DNA from: Pseudomonadota bacterium | GTDB taxonomy: Bacteria; Desulfobacterota; S145-22 | Direction: 5' to 3' | DNA length: 42,810 bases | Assembly (NCBI GenBank): GCA_015493505.1 | Contig: WGDA01000055.1 | Coordinates: 1 to 42,810 of the forward strand | Part shown: in pieces, positions 15,586-24,224 of the stretch | How the letters are laid out: each line of letters opens with the position of its first letter | Numbering within the stretch: position 1 is the first letter of the stretch | Made by a program: the position numbers and the translations under genes | The notes under the pieces: model-generated | Seen by the model: the letters and a program-made list of their open reading frames with translations, nothing else | What the model was told of the DNA's origin: nothing | The model's database searches: none

Positions 15586-17220
15586 GTGGAAAAACGACTT
15601 ATTCTCTTTATTGCCCTAACTTTTATTGTTTTGCTTCTATATAACCAGATATTTCCCCCTCCAAAGCCTAAAAAAGTCAAGACGAAGCAGCCCAAACAGA
15701 CGGTGGCTCAGGCCAAAAAGTCTGCTCCCAACGTGTCACAGAAAAAGGTGGAAAATCAGACGCCAGCCACCAAGGCCACGCCACCCGAGAAACAGTCTCC
15801 TCTCGTCATGGCAAACGTCAAAAAGGTCGTGGTGGATACCCCGCTGTACCATGCTGTGTTTACCACCCTGGGGGGCCGGCTTCTATCCTGGAAACTGAAA
15901 AAGTATAAAGACGTGATGGGGCCCAAGGGGAAACCCATTGAGCTGATCCGTGCCGTACCCCCCGATTTGCCTTTGAAAGGAGGTTTTTACCGTCCCACGA
16001 GCGCGATTGTGGACACCATCCCCATGCACGTTTCCAAAGAGACGCTTCTCCTGCATCAAGGGGCCCCCCCCGCTGGTCTGGTTTTCACGGGGGTTAAGGA
16101 CGGGATACGATTCACCAAATTTTACCGCTTCTTCCCGGACAGGTATGAGGTCATCGTCAACTGGACGCTGGAAAACGACACGCAGCAGAAACTCGTGGGC
16201 GACGCCGTTCTGTCGCTCATCAATAAACCTCCTGTCATCAAAGAAAAAAGCAAATACGGGAAACATGATTTCAGCGCGGATATCATGAAAGGCAGCAGTG
16301 TTGTCCGCAAAAAACTCAAAAAACTGAAGCAGCCCCTGAGCATTGAAGGGGACATCAAATGGGCTTCTTTGAACGAAAAATATTTTGTTGTCCTGCTCGC
16401 TCCGGAAAGCGGCGCCTTCAACATGGTCAGCCTGAGGAAGGTCGGTAACGCCCTTGACGCGGGAATCAAGGCTACCTCCGTGGTCCTGGACCCCGGAAAA
16501 GACGTGAAGTTCAAGTTCAAGATGTATAATGGGCCAAAGCTCCTTACCAACTTGAAACACTTCGGGGATAACGCCGACAAGGTCATCGATTACGGCTGGT
16601 TTGGTATCATCGCACGGCCCCTGATGCAGTTCCTGAACCTGACCCACCGCTACACACACAATTACGGCATTGACATCATCATCCTGACCATCCTCATTAA
16701 AATCATCTTCTGGCCTCTGACCCACAAGAGCTACAAGTCCATGGCTGACATGCAGAAATTGCAGCCTCTCATGCAAAAACTTCGGGAAAAGTACAAGGAC
16801 GACAAGGAGCGTCTCAATCAGGAGATGATGCAGCTTTACAAACAGCATAAGGTTAATCCCCTCGGGGGATGTTTGCCCATGTTGTTGCAGATTCCTGTCT
16901 TTTTTGCCCTGTACAAGGCGCTGCTGATCTCTGTTGAGCTCAGGCATGCCCCGTTCTTCTGGTGGATTCAGGACCTCTCCGCAAAAGATCCCTATTACAT
17001 CACCCCCATCATCATGGGGCTGACCATGTTTATCCAGCAAAAAATGACTCCTTCCACCGGAGATCCCAAGATGGCGAAGATGATGCTGATCATGCCCATC
17101 ATCTTTACGTTCATGTTCCTCAATTTCCCTTCGGGACTCGTCATTTACTGGCTGGTAAACAACGTCCTTTCGATAGGCCAGCAGATGTACACAAACAGAA
17201 AGCTTGCGCACGGGAGATAG
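15586..17220 (+). CDS. yidC: Membrane protein insertase YidC
   Basis: A 544-residue insertase that places and folds inner-membrane proteins with or without Sec. It starts at a GTG. There is an N-terminal membrane anchor (LILFIALTFIVLLLYNQIF), a lysine-rich linker, and a large periplasmic domain (~70-330) typical of Gram-negative YidC. The conserved five-helix core follows, with YGIDIIILTILIKIIFWPLTHKSYKSM, KVNPLGGCLPMLLQIPVFFALYKAL and FPSGLVIYWLVNNVLSIGQQ. Length and architecture are normal, so an outer-membrane-bearing cell is implied. It is in the middle of the origin-type cluster. Confidence 0.97.
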   Translation: MEKRLILFIALTFIVLLLYNQIFPPPKPKKVKTKQPKQTVAQAKKSAPNVSQKKVENQTPATKATPPEKQSPLVMANVKKVVVDTPLYHAVFTTLGGRLLSWKLKKYKDVMGPKGKPIELIRAVPPDLPLKGGFYRPTSAIVDTIPMHVSKETLLLHQGAPPAGLVFTGVKDGIRFTKFYRFFPDRYEVIVNWTLENDTQQKLVGDAVLSLINKPPVIKEKSKYGKHDFSADIMKGSSVVRKKLKKLKQPLSIEGDIKWASLNEKYFVVLLAPESGAFNMVSLRKVGNALDAGIKATSVVLDPGKDVKFKFKMYNGPKLLTNLKHFGDNADKVIDYGWFGIIARPLMQFLNLTHRYTHNYGIDIIILTILIKIIFWPLTHKSYKSMADMQKLQPLMQKLREKYKDDKERLNQEMMQLYKQHKVNPLGGCLPMLLQIPVFFALYKALLISVELRHAPFFWWIQDLSAKDPYYITPIIMGLTMFIQQKMTPSTGDPKMAKMMLIMPIIFTFMFLNFPSGLVIYWLVNNVLSIGQQMYTNRKLAHGR

Positions 17221-17224
17221 AAAA

Positions 17225-17896
17225 ATGGCAGATGTGATAGAAACAGAAGGTAAGTCGGTCGAAAACGCCCTGGAAAAGGCATCTTCCGAACTGGGTGTCG
17301 AGAAGGAAAGCATCACCTATGAGGTGCTGGAAGAAACAGACCGAAGCTTCATCGGTATCGGGATGGGCAAAAAGGTCAAGATTCGTGCCATGGCCAAAAC
17401 CCCCGAAACGGTAGCGGAGACGGCAAAAAAGACTTTAAGCACCCTTCTCGACCTCATGGAGGTCAACGCCGTGGTGGAAATACAGGACAAGGCCCTGATG
17501 GAAGATGACATGATTCACGTGTTCCTTGAAATCATCGGGGATGGATCCGGGCTGCTTATCGGCAAGCATGGTGCCACCCTCGACGCCTTTCAGCATCTCG
17601 TCAACAAAATCATCAATCGGCGTTTTTCCGGTAGCTGTAACGTCCACGTGGATACCGAAAACTATCGCAAAAAGCGGGAGGAATCGCTCACGCAGCTCGC
17701 CCGGCGCATGAGCGAAAAGGCCAAAAAGACCCGCAAACCGGTTTTTCTCGTCCCCCTGAGCGCCAAGGATCGCAAAACTGTTCACATGGCGCTGAAGGAA
17801 GATGCCGAGATCCACACGAAAAGCACGGGGGAAGGCCCCATGAAACGGGTGGTCATCATCCCATCCAAACGGGCGAGCGGAACGTCCTTCAACTAA
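17225..17896 (+). CDS. jag: RNA-binding protein Jag/KhpB
   Basis: A 223-residue Jag (SpoIIIJ-associated; KhpB). The Jag_N domain is at 1-50 (EGKSVENALEKASSELGVEKESITYEVLEE). The KH domain centres on LLIGKHGATLDAFQHLVNKI. The R3H domain (VPLSAKDRKTVHMALKEDAEIHTKSTGEG) includes the R-x3-H core. The protein binds RNA and influences growth and division in the species studied. The ATG at 17225 gives the usual MADVIE-like start; the track's 17204 lies inside yidC. Confidence 0.94.
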   Translation: MADVIETEGKSVENALEKASSELGVEKESITYEVLEETDRSFIGIGMGKKVKIRAMAKTPETVAETAKKTLSTLLDLMEVNAVVEIQDKALMEDDMIHVFLEIIGDGSGLLIGKHGATLDAFQHLVNKIINRRFSGSCNVHVDTENYRKKREESLTQLARRMSEKAKKTRKPVFLVPLSAKDRKTVHMALKEDAEIHTKSTGEGPMKRVVIIPSKRASGTSFN

Positions 17897-17911
17897 AGGG
17901 GCGCGCGGCCC

Positions 17912-19324
17912 ATGACCCTTTATGAAGGGTTGGATCCAACCGAGACTATCGCGGCTATCAGCACCCCTGTTGGGGTAGGGGGGATTGGTGTCATTCGCCT
18001 TTCTGGTACGAAGGCACATGACGTTGGCAAGGCCATCTTTACCCCCAAATCTCACACAACTGCCTACGGGCACCGCAAAATGGTTCTGGGCGACATTGTT
18101 GACCCTGAACGCTCTAAAATCGTTGACGAAGCTTTTGCCATATTCATGTTCGCTCCCCAAACCTACACGCGGGAGGACATGGTCGAAATACAGTGCCATA
18201 GTGGCCGGGTGGTCCTGGAACGTATTTTAAAGCTGGCCCTGCAGCATGGCGCCCGGCTCGCCGGGCCGGGGGAATTTACCCTCCGTGCCTACCTGAACGG
18301 CCGTATTGACCTGACCCAGGCGGAAGGGGTGATTTCCGTCATCCAGGCCCAATCGGACGCCTCCCTCGCCATGGCGCAGCGGCAACTACATGGCCGGGTC
18401 CGGGGCGTGATTGAGTCCCTCCTCGCACCCATCCGCGAAATCCTGACATTCATAGAGGCGGACCTCGACTTCTCCGAAGACACAGGGATGGATTTCATGG
18501 ATACATGGCAGGACACCTGGGGGCGCTTCCGACAAGCCCTCTATCAGGAAATCACCCGTCTGATGGAAGGCTTCGCCACATGCCAGATGATACGTGAGGG
18601 GGTCGAAGTGGCCATTGTCGGTCCCCCAAACGCGGGGAAATCGTCTATCTTGAACCGATTTGTGGGAAAAGATCGGGCCATTGTGACGGAAATACCGGGA
18701 ACTACCCGTGATTTCATCGAAGAAGGGATTCTGATACAGGGGATTCCCTTCAAAATCGTGGATACCGCCGGGCTCAGGGCTTCTGAGGATCCCGTTGAAA
18801 AAATAGGGACAGCACAGTCCCTTCATAAGAAAAAACAGGCAGATATCGTGCTCCTTGTTATCGATGGAGCCCGGCCTCTTCGCCAGGAGGAGACCCGCCT
18901 TCTCAACGAGGTAGTTCCCCGCAAGACCATCCTGGTTCTGAACAAGGCAGATCTTCCCTTCAAGGTGTCCCAAAATGCCCTCCAGGCGCATCTCCCTGAA
19001 GGGGTTCCCGTAGTCGAGGTTTCCGCTAAGACAGGTAAAAACTGGGAGGCGCTACTGACCCTGCTCCTCCAGAAAACCCAAGCCGTCAATCAACCCAGTA
19101 AACTGGATACGCTCATTCCCATCAACCAACGGCATTATCAGTTGTTGAAACAAGCGAAAGCAGCGCTTCAACGCCTTGACGCGGGACTTGCCGAGGGAGT
19201 TGAAGAGGTTTTCCTTTCGCAGGACCTTTGGGAGGCAAAACACGCCCTTGAATCCATCCTGGGGACACACTCGAACGAGGATATCCTGAGCGAGATCTTC
19301 AGAAACTTTTGCGTCGGGAAATAG
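17912..19324 (+). CDS. mnmE: tRNA modification GTPase MnmE
   Basis: A 470-residue MnmE (TrmE). With MnmG it makes the 5-carboxymethylaminomethyl group on wobble uridine of tRNAs. The N-terminal folate-binding domain begins ETIAAISTPVGVGGIGVIRLSG. The G domain has G1 GPPNAGKSS near 236-244, TTRDFIEE, DTAGLR and NKAD. It ends in the essential C-terminal CVGK, where the Cys is catalytic. Its usual follower mnmG is absent; a parS and a radical SAM gene stand there instead. Confidence 0.97.
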   Translation: MTLYEGLDPTETIAAISTPVGVGGIGVIRLSGTKAHDVGKAIFTPKSHTTAYGHRKMVLGDIVDPERSKIVDEAFAIFMFAPQTYTREDMVEIQCHSGRVVLERILKLALQHGARLAGPGEFTLRAYLNGRIDLTQAEGVISVIQAQSDASLAMAQRQLHGRVRGVIESLLAPIREILTFIEADLDFSEDTGMDFMDTWQDTWGRFRQALYQEITRLMEGFATCQMIREGVEVAIVGPPNAGKSSILNRFVGKDRAIVTEIPGTTRDFIEEGILIQGIPFKIVDTAGLRASEDPVEKIGTAQSLHKKKQADIVLLVIDGARPLRQEETRLLNEVVPRKTILVLNKADLPFKVSQNALQAHLPEGVPVVEVSAKTGKNWEALLTLLLQKTQAVNQPSKLDTLIPINQRHYQLLKQAKAALQRLDAGLAEGVEEVFLSQDLWEAKHALESILGTHSNEDILSEIFRNFCVGK

Positions 19325-19327
19325 GAT

Positions 19328-19343
19328 TGTTTCACGTGAAACA
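19328..19343. promoter_or_regulatory. parS, ParB centromere-like site
   Basis: TGTTTCACGTGAAACA matches the 16-bp parS palindrome of chromosomal ParABS systems at every position. ParB loads here, spreads as a CTP clamp and, with ParA, segregates the origin region. It lies four bases after the mnmE stop and spans the probable GTG start of the next gene. Such sites cluster near oriC, in agreement with the rpmH-mnmE cluster. It is the only perfect copy I found. Confidence 0.93.
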
Positions 19344-20751
19344 TTCCCCACCTCATATCCTTTTGGTCAACCCCTGGATTACCGATTTCGCGGCGTATAA
19401 CCTCTGGTCCCGCCCTCTCGGGTTGCTCGAGATCGGGGGGATTTTGAGAGACGTCGGCTTCCAGGTCTCCCTGATAGACTGCGTGGACGCCGAAAATTTT
19501 TCCGTCACAGTGCCGTTCTCGCCCAGGCTAACGCGTTACGGGACGGGCAAATTAAGGCGCACGCCGATTGAAAAACCTGGGATCCTTGCCTCTGTGCCCC
19601 GTCGATACTGCCGCTATGGCATCTCCTTTGATGATTTTTCCAGCCGGCTGGCTGCCTTACCACCCCCCGACCTGATTCTGATCACCTCCATCATGACGTA
19701 CTGGTATCCAGGTGTTCGGGAAGCCATCATGATTCTGAGGCGGATATTTACCAAAACCCCCATTTGGCTGGGGGGCAATTATGCCACCCTTCTCCCTCAG
19801 CATGCCCTGGCAGTCTGTAAGCCCGACCGTGTCATCACAGGGCCTTTCACACGTGAGACACTCCAGGACATTGTAAAAACCCTTGGAAGGCCGAATCCTC
19901 CCGCGGGATCAGAATTTACAGGACTCCCTTTCTGGGAGGGATACAAGGCACACCACTTTATTTGCGTCAAAAGCAGCCATGGGTGTCCCTTTCACTGTCA
20001 ATACTGTGCGTCAAACCTCTTGCACCCCTTTTTTAAAGAGCGTGCCATCGGTGAGGTAGCGCGGGAGGTTTCACAGGGAACCCGCCTGTTTGGTGTACGG
20101 GATGTGGCGTTTTACGATGATGCCCTCCTGGTAAACGCCAAGACGCGCTTCATTCCTCTCATGAGGGGCCTTTTACGTGCCGGCCTCTCTCTTCGGTTTC
20201 ACACGCCCAACGGGATACATATCCGGTTGTTGACCGCTGAAATTGCGGAGCTCATGAAGATTTCGGGGTTTTACACGCTGCGTTTGAGCCTGGAGGCAAC
20301 CCAACCCGCCTGGCAGGAGCGTTTCGGTTCCAAAACCTCGCTCAAGGAATTCGATCGGGCCCTGTCAGTGCTTTTCCGGGCAGGATTCACGACGGATGCC
20401 ATCAGGGTTTATCTCCTCGTGGGGTTGCCGGGGCAGACGATGAGGGATGTCCTTCAAAGTGTTCGGGAAGTTCTTAAACGGGGGGTCAAGCCTTCCCTCG
20501 CGGAATACTCTCCGATTCCAGGCACGGCCTTTTGGGAAGAGGCATGCCGTGTCTCTCCTTACCCCCTGAGAGAGGAACCCTTAACACACAACAACACACT
20601 TCTTCCGTGCGGCGGGCAGGAAATCACGAAGGCTACCCTCGATGGAATAAAACACCTCATCGCGTCTGAACAGCTTTCAGATCCTCCGGAAAACGGTGCC
20701 TCTGAACCGGTATTTCCTTTTCAGGAAGAAGCGAACCAGAATCATCCCTGA
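19336..20751 (+). CDS. Radical SAM protein, probable N-terminal B12-binding-like domain
   Basis: About 471 residues from GTG 19336; the start is chosen for AGGA at 19323-19326 nine bases upstream. The track's TTG 19309 lies inside mnmE. The N-terminal ~190 residues start ILLVNPW and contain GLLEIGGILRDVGFQVSLIDC, like the cobalamin-binding-type domain of this class. The radical SAM cluster motif is CPFHCQYC (CxxxCxxC, near residues 217-224), preceded by SSHGCPF. Later ones are FYDDALLVN, LRLSLEATQP and RVYLLVGLPGQT. It would bind a 4Fe-4S cluster and cleave AdoMet; the substrate is unknown. The 3' end overlaps the opposite-strand rhomboid gene by 75 coding bases. Confidence 0.9.
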   Translation: MKHSPPHILLVNPWITDFAAYNLWSRPLGLLEIGGILRDVGFQVSLIDCVDAENFSVTVPFSPRLTRYGTGKLRRTPIEKPGILASVPRRYCRYGISFDDFSSRLAALPPPDLILITSIMTYWYPGVREAIMILRRIFTKTPIWLGGNYATLLPQHALAVCKPDRVITGPFTRETLQDIVKTLGRPNPPAGSEFTGLPFWEGYKAHHFICVKSSHGCPFHCQYCASNLLHPFFKERAIGEVAREVSQGTRLFGVRDVAFYDDALLVNAKTRFIPLMRGLLRAGLSLRFHTPNGIHIRLLTAEIAELMKISGFYTLRLSLEATQPAWQERFGSKTSLKEFDRALSVLFRAGFTTDAIRVYLLVGLPGQTMRDVLQSVREVLKRGVKPSLAEYSPIPGTAFWEEACRVSPYPLREEPLTHNNTLLPCGGQEITKATLDGIKHLIASEQLSDPPENGASEPVFPFQEEANQNHP

Positions 20752-21366
20752 GAGGAATCCACCAATATGCGCGAACCACGCGACATTTCCTCGCCCGAAG
20801 ATATTCAAGAACTGGAACACAAACCAGAAGCCCAGGACAAACATGGCGGGGATCTGAACCACCGTGACAAAGATAATGAGGAAGATCAGGGTATGGACCT
20901 TCGCCCAGGGGAAGAGCACGAAATAGGCCCCCAGGATCCCCGAGATGGCGCCACTCGCCCCTATCATGGGCACTCGTGCGTCTGGCATCAGCAGGATGTG
21001 AGTAAGACTGGCCAAGATCCCTGTGAGCAAATAAAAAACGATGAACCGAAAATGTCCCATGGCGTCCTCGACGTTGTTCCCGAAGATCCAGAGGTAAAGC
21101 ATGTTGCCGAAGATATGCAGAATTCCCCCATGCATAAACATGGCCGCGATGAGGTTGAAGATGAGGGCGTGTCCCGCATAGGGGGGCAGGTCCACCGCGT
21201 GGGTGAATTCATAAGGAATGATACCCGTACGGTAGATGAAAAGCTGATCTCCCTTCGGTCCCAGGGAGAGCTGGTAGATGAAGACAATGATATTGATCCC
21301 GATGATGCCAAGGGTCACATACGGGGTGGTTTCTGTCGGGTTGTCATCTTTGAGCGGGATCATCAT
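20677..21366 (-). CDS. Rhomboid family intramembrane serine protease
   Basis: About 229 residues, six predicted membrane helices. The serine motif GASGAISG and the His in FAHIGGFLSG form the catalytic dyad, which cuts transmembrane segments within the membrane. MHGGILHIFGNMLYLWIFGNNVED is the conserved loop and helix 2. The start is put at the ATG pair 21361-21366 (MMIPLKDDNPTETTPYVT) because GGGAGGA lies eight bases before it; the track's 21513 adds an unlikely 49-residue tail. It converges on the radical SAM gene with overlapping ends. Confidence 0.92.
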   Translation of the reverse strand: MMIPLKDDNPTETTPYVTLGIIGINIIVFIYQLSLGPKGDQLFIYRTGIIPYEFTHAVDLPPYAGHALIFNLIAAMFMHGGILHIFGNMLYLWIFGNNVEDAMGHFRFIVFYLLTGILASLTHILLMPDARVPMIGASGAISGILGAYFVLFPWAKVHTLIFLIIFVTVVQIPAMFVLGFWFVFQFLNIFGRGNVAWFAHIGGFLSGMILVRFFLKRKYRFRGTVFRRI

Positions 21367-21400
21367 CCCTTGATTCCTCCCGCCGATTACTATACATGAC

Positions 21401-22792
21401 GTGGATATGGAAAAACAACCTGAAATTTTGCAGGAGCTCATCCGGAAAACGCGCGCGGCTTGCCCCTCTTTATGGGTATGGGATGATCTTGAAAGCCGCC
21501 TGAACTTCGCCACAGACCGCAGCGGAAACTACGCCCTGCCGGATGCCGTTGTGCTTCCCGCCAGCGAGGAAGAGCTCTCCTGTTTCTTGGAAGTCGCGCA
21601 CCGGTATCCGGTGCCCATCACACCCCAGGGGGCCCGCACGGGCATGTCTGGGGGCGGGGTCCCGGTACATGGCGGGATTGCCCTTTCCTCCCTTCGCATG
21701 AACCGGATTCTTTCCATTGACCCCGAAAACCGCCTTGTCGTGGTGGAACCCGGCGTGATTACTGGCACTCTTCACCGAATCCTTGAAAAACAGGGGATTT
21801 TCTATCCCCCAGACCCAGCGAGCCTGGATATCTGTACCATCGGGGGAAACATCGCCGAGGACGCTGGTGGGCCCAGGGCGGTCAAATACGGGGTCACGCA
21901 CGACGCCATTCTTGGGATGACCGTTTACCTTTCAAATGGTGAGCGGCTTGAACTTGGCGGGAAGATCCATAAAAATGTGGCGGGCTATCGTCTTACCGGC
22001 CTGCTGGCGGGTTCCGAGGGGACCCTGGGAATTATCACGCGTGCGATCCTGCGGGTTATTCCTCTGCCGGAAACCCGTTGCCTGATTTTTGCCTTTTTCA
22101 GAAGGTTTCGGCAGCCTTGAGCCGTGTTCGTGTCATCCTGGGCCGGGAAGCCTTTCTGCCATCGCTTTTTGGCTTATCGGGCCACCCGATTGATATGGAA
22201 GCCCTTCCCTGGGGAGCGTGGAAAACACGGAAGGCCTTCCTTTTATCGAATTTCAAAAGGGAGGCGTTGATTCGCGGCTTGACATCGTCAGGCAAATATG
22301 CCATAAAAACGCCGCCATTGTTTTGTGATAGAGACAGGCAGCCATAAAGTGGCTAATAAATTATGGGGGATCAGGAGGCACCTTTCGGTAGCACGATATA
22401 ACATAACGCCCACGAAACTAAACCACGACATCTTTGTTCCGCTAAAAAAGCATCAAACCCCTTGTCGAGCGATTAACGGGCCTTTCAAGGGGGGGATAGG
22501 ACCTTCCCATTGCGACGTTCGGCCCTGTGGGAGAGGGAAACCTTCATGTAAACAATCATGACGGAAAAAAATTATTCCGGTGCCTGTCAGAAGCCCCTGA
22601 AAGCCGGTGGCAGGCTGTTTCAGAAGGGCGTCGCCCCTGAGGGGGGCTTCAGAGGGGGAGCAGGACATCGGCCTGACGAAAAAGGGACGCTGTCTCCGGT
22701 AGATTCAGCCCTCCACCCGGACCGCCATGAAACATATCAAAAACCTTTTCGACCCCGACGGATGCGTGAAACGGGGGAAAATCTTTGAATAG
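21401..22792 (+). pseudogene. glcD: glcD-type FAD-linked oxidase, decayed
   Basis: The first 239 codons read cleanly as the FAD-binding half of a GlcD-type (FAD_binding_4) glycolate/D-lactate-class oxidase: PITPQGARTGMSGGGVPV, VEPGVITGTLHRILEKQG, DICTIGGNIAEDAGGP, GLLAGSEGTLGIIT. After IPLPETRCLIFAFF the frame shifts near 22095. Fragments of the C-terminal half then appear in several frames: NKLWGIRRHLSVARYN and KLNHDIFVPLKK, then GEGNLHVNNHDG (the GDGNLHVN motif), then EQDIGLTKKG and finally AMKHIKNLFDPDGCVKRGKIFE with the TAG at 22790. So the whole gene length is still there, broken by several frameshifts and in-frame stops. The GTG 21401 or ATG 21407 start is uncertain. It cannot encode a working enzyme. 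Confidence 0.88.
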
Positions 22793-22801
22793 GGGGAGCC
22801 T

Positions 22802-23095
22802 ATGGTAAAGGAATCCAGTAAAACCAAGCAAAGCAAATCAGCCGCGTCATCCAAAAAGCGGCGAAAAGTCGTGGCGATTGACGTCTTCAAGGCCTGGTGC
22901 AAGGGATGCGGGATTTGTGTCGCCTTCTGCCCTCAGGAGGTGTTGGCTCAGGATGAACAGGGGCAGGCTTATCCCAAAAAACTGGAGGCCTGCATCGCGT
23001 GCATGCAGTGTGAGCTTCGGTGCCCGGACTTCGCCATCACAATTTTAACAGAAGAACGCCTTAACCCGGCGGCAGGAGGTGTTTCTCATGGCTAA
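22802..23095 (+). CDS. korD: Ferredoxin-type delta subunit of 2-oxoacid:ferredoxin oxidoreductase
   Basis: A 97-residue protein with two 4Fe-4S motifs: CKGCGICVAFCP and CIACMQCELRCP (both CxxCxxCxxxCP). It carries electrons inside the 2-oxoacid oxidoreductase. A lysine-rich leader precedes the domain. GGGGG-type ribosome site, ATG at 22802. It overlaps korA by eight bases. Order D-A-B-C is the one seen for 2-oxoglutarate-type enzymes of many anaerobes; a branched-chain keto-acid substrate cannot be ruled out. Confidence 0.92.
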   Translation: MVKESSKTKQSKSAASSKKRRKVVAIDVFKAWCKGCGICVAFCPQEVLAQDEQGQAYPKKLEACIACMQCELRCPDFAITILTEERLNPAAGGVSHG

Positions 23096-24224
23096 AATGA
23101 CTTACCGCCTCCTTCAGGGGAATGAGGCGATTGTTGAGGGGGCGATCGCGGCGGGGTGCCGGTTCTTCGCGGGCTATCCCATCACCCCCGCCACGGAAAT
23201 CGCGGAAGGAATGTCTGTCAGGTTGCCAATGGTTGACGGCACCTTCGTGCAGATGGAAGACGAAATCGGCAGCATGGGGGCCATCATCGGAGCTTCCCTG
23301 GCTGGCGTCAAGTCCATGACGGCCACAAGCGGGCCGGGTTTTTCCCTCATGCAGGAAAATATCGGTTTTGCCTGTATTGCGGAAGTGCCCTGCGTGGTCG
23401 CGGACATCATGCGCGGGGGACCCAGCACGGGCCTTCCCACAAACCCGGCGCAAAGTGACATCATGCAGACCCGTTGGGGCACCCATGGGGACCATCCCAT
23501 CATCGTTCTGTCCCCACATTCCGTGGAAGAATGCTTTACTGTCACGGTCAAGGCGTTCAACCTTTCAGAACGGTACCGGGTGCCGGTGATCCTCGCCACT
23601 GACGAAGTAGTGGCACACATGAGAGAGAAAGTGGCCCTGCCCCCCAGGGAATCCCTGGAAATTATCGACCGTTTGCGCCCCACAGTGCCGCCAGACTGGT
23701 ACATCCCATTTGAAGACAACAGCATGGGGGTGCCACCCATGTCCGCTTTCGGGGACGGGTACCGGTATCACGTGACAGGTCTCGTCCACGATGTCCGGGG
23801 GTTTCCGACCTCCCGTCCAGATGAAGTGGATACCCTGATCCGCCGCCTTCACCGGAAGATTGACAAGGGACTGGGATATATCCAGGAAGGCGAATATTTT
23901 CTGATGGATGACGCGGAAGTAGCAATTATCGCGTACAGTTCCGTGGCACGGTCCGCCAAGCAGGCGGCGATCATGGCCAGGGAAGACGGAAAGAAGGTGG
24001 GGGTCTTTCGCCCCATCACCCTCTGGCCTTTCATGCGAAAAGACGTGGAAGAGATACTCAAGAATGTTCGTGCCGTCATCATTCCGGAAATGAACATGGG
24101 ACAATATTCCAGAGAAGTGAAACGGGTAGACCAGGGGTACGCGCGTATCATCACCCTGAACCGGGTGGATGGCCAGGTTATCACCCCTGACGATATCCTG
24201 CGAAAATTGAAGGAGGTCTATTGA
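23088..24224 (+). CDS. korA: 2-oxoacid:ferredoxin oxidoreductase, alpha subunit
   Basis: A 378-residue alpha subunit. The ATG at 23088 has AGGAGG eight bases upstream; the track's 23079 is a GTG before it. Family signatures are EGAIAAGCRFFAGYPITPATEIAE, the MEDEIGSMGAIIGASLAGVK stretch and TATSGPGFSLMQE. The complex oxidatively decarboxylates a 2-oxoacid to the acyl-CoA and reduces ferredoxin, or runs in reverse for CO2 fixation. 2-oxoglutarate is the most probable substrate from gene order and from the lack of pyruvate-type fusions. Coupled to korB (TGATG). Confidence 0.93.
   Translation: MAKMTYRLLQGNEAIVEGAIAAGCRFFAGYPITPATEIAEGMSVRLPMVDGTFVQMEDEIGSMGAIIGASLAGVKSMTATSGPGFSLMQENIGFACIAEVPCVVADIMRGGPSTGLPTNPAQSDIMQTRWGTHGDHPIIVLSPHSVEECFTVTVKAFNLSERYRVPVILATDEVVAHMREKVALPPRESLEIIDRLRPTVPPDWYIPFEDNSMGVPPMSAFGDGYRYHVTGLVHDVRGFPTSRPDEVDTLIRRLHRKIDKGLGYIQEGEYFLMDDAEVAIIAYSSVARSAKQAAIMAREDGKKVGVFRPITLWPFMRKDVEEILKNVRAVIIPEMNMGQYSREVKRVDQGYARIITLNRVDGQVITPDDILRKLKEVY

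Noticed and set aside
15883-17316. 477-residue ORF antisense to yidC
   Set aside because: yidC is certain by motif; the antisense frame has low-complexity sequence without any domain.
20767-21399. 210-residue plus-strand ORF opposite the rhomboid gene
   Set aside because: Charged, His/Asp-rich shadow of a membrane-protein gene; no domain.
22558-22788. 76-residue ORF before korD as a gene
   Set aside because: It is an out-of-frame reading of the glcD-type pseudogene; the true remnants are in other frames.
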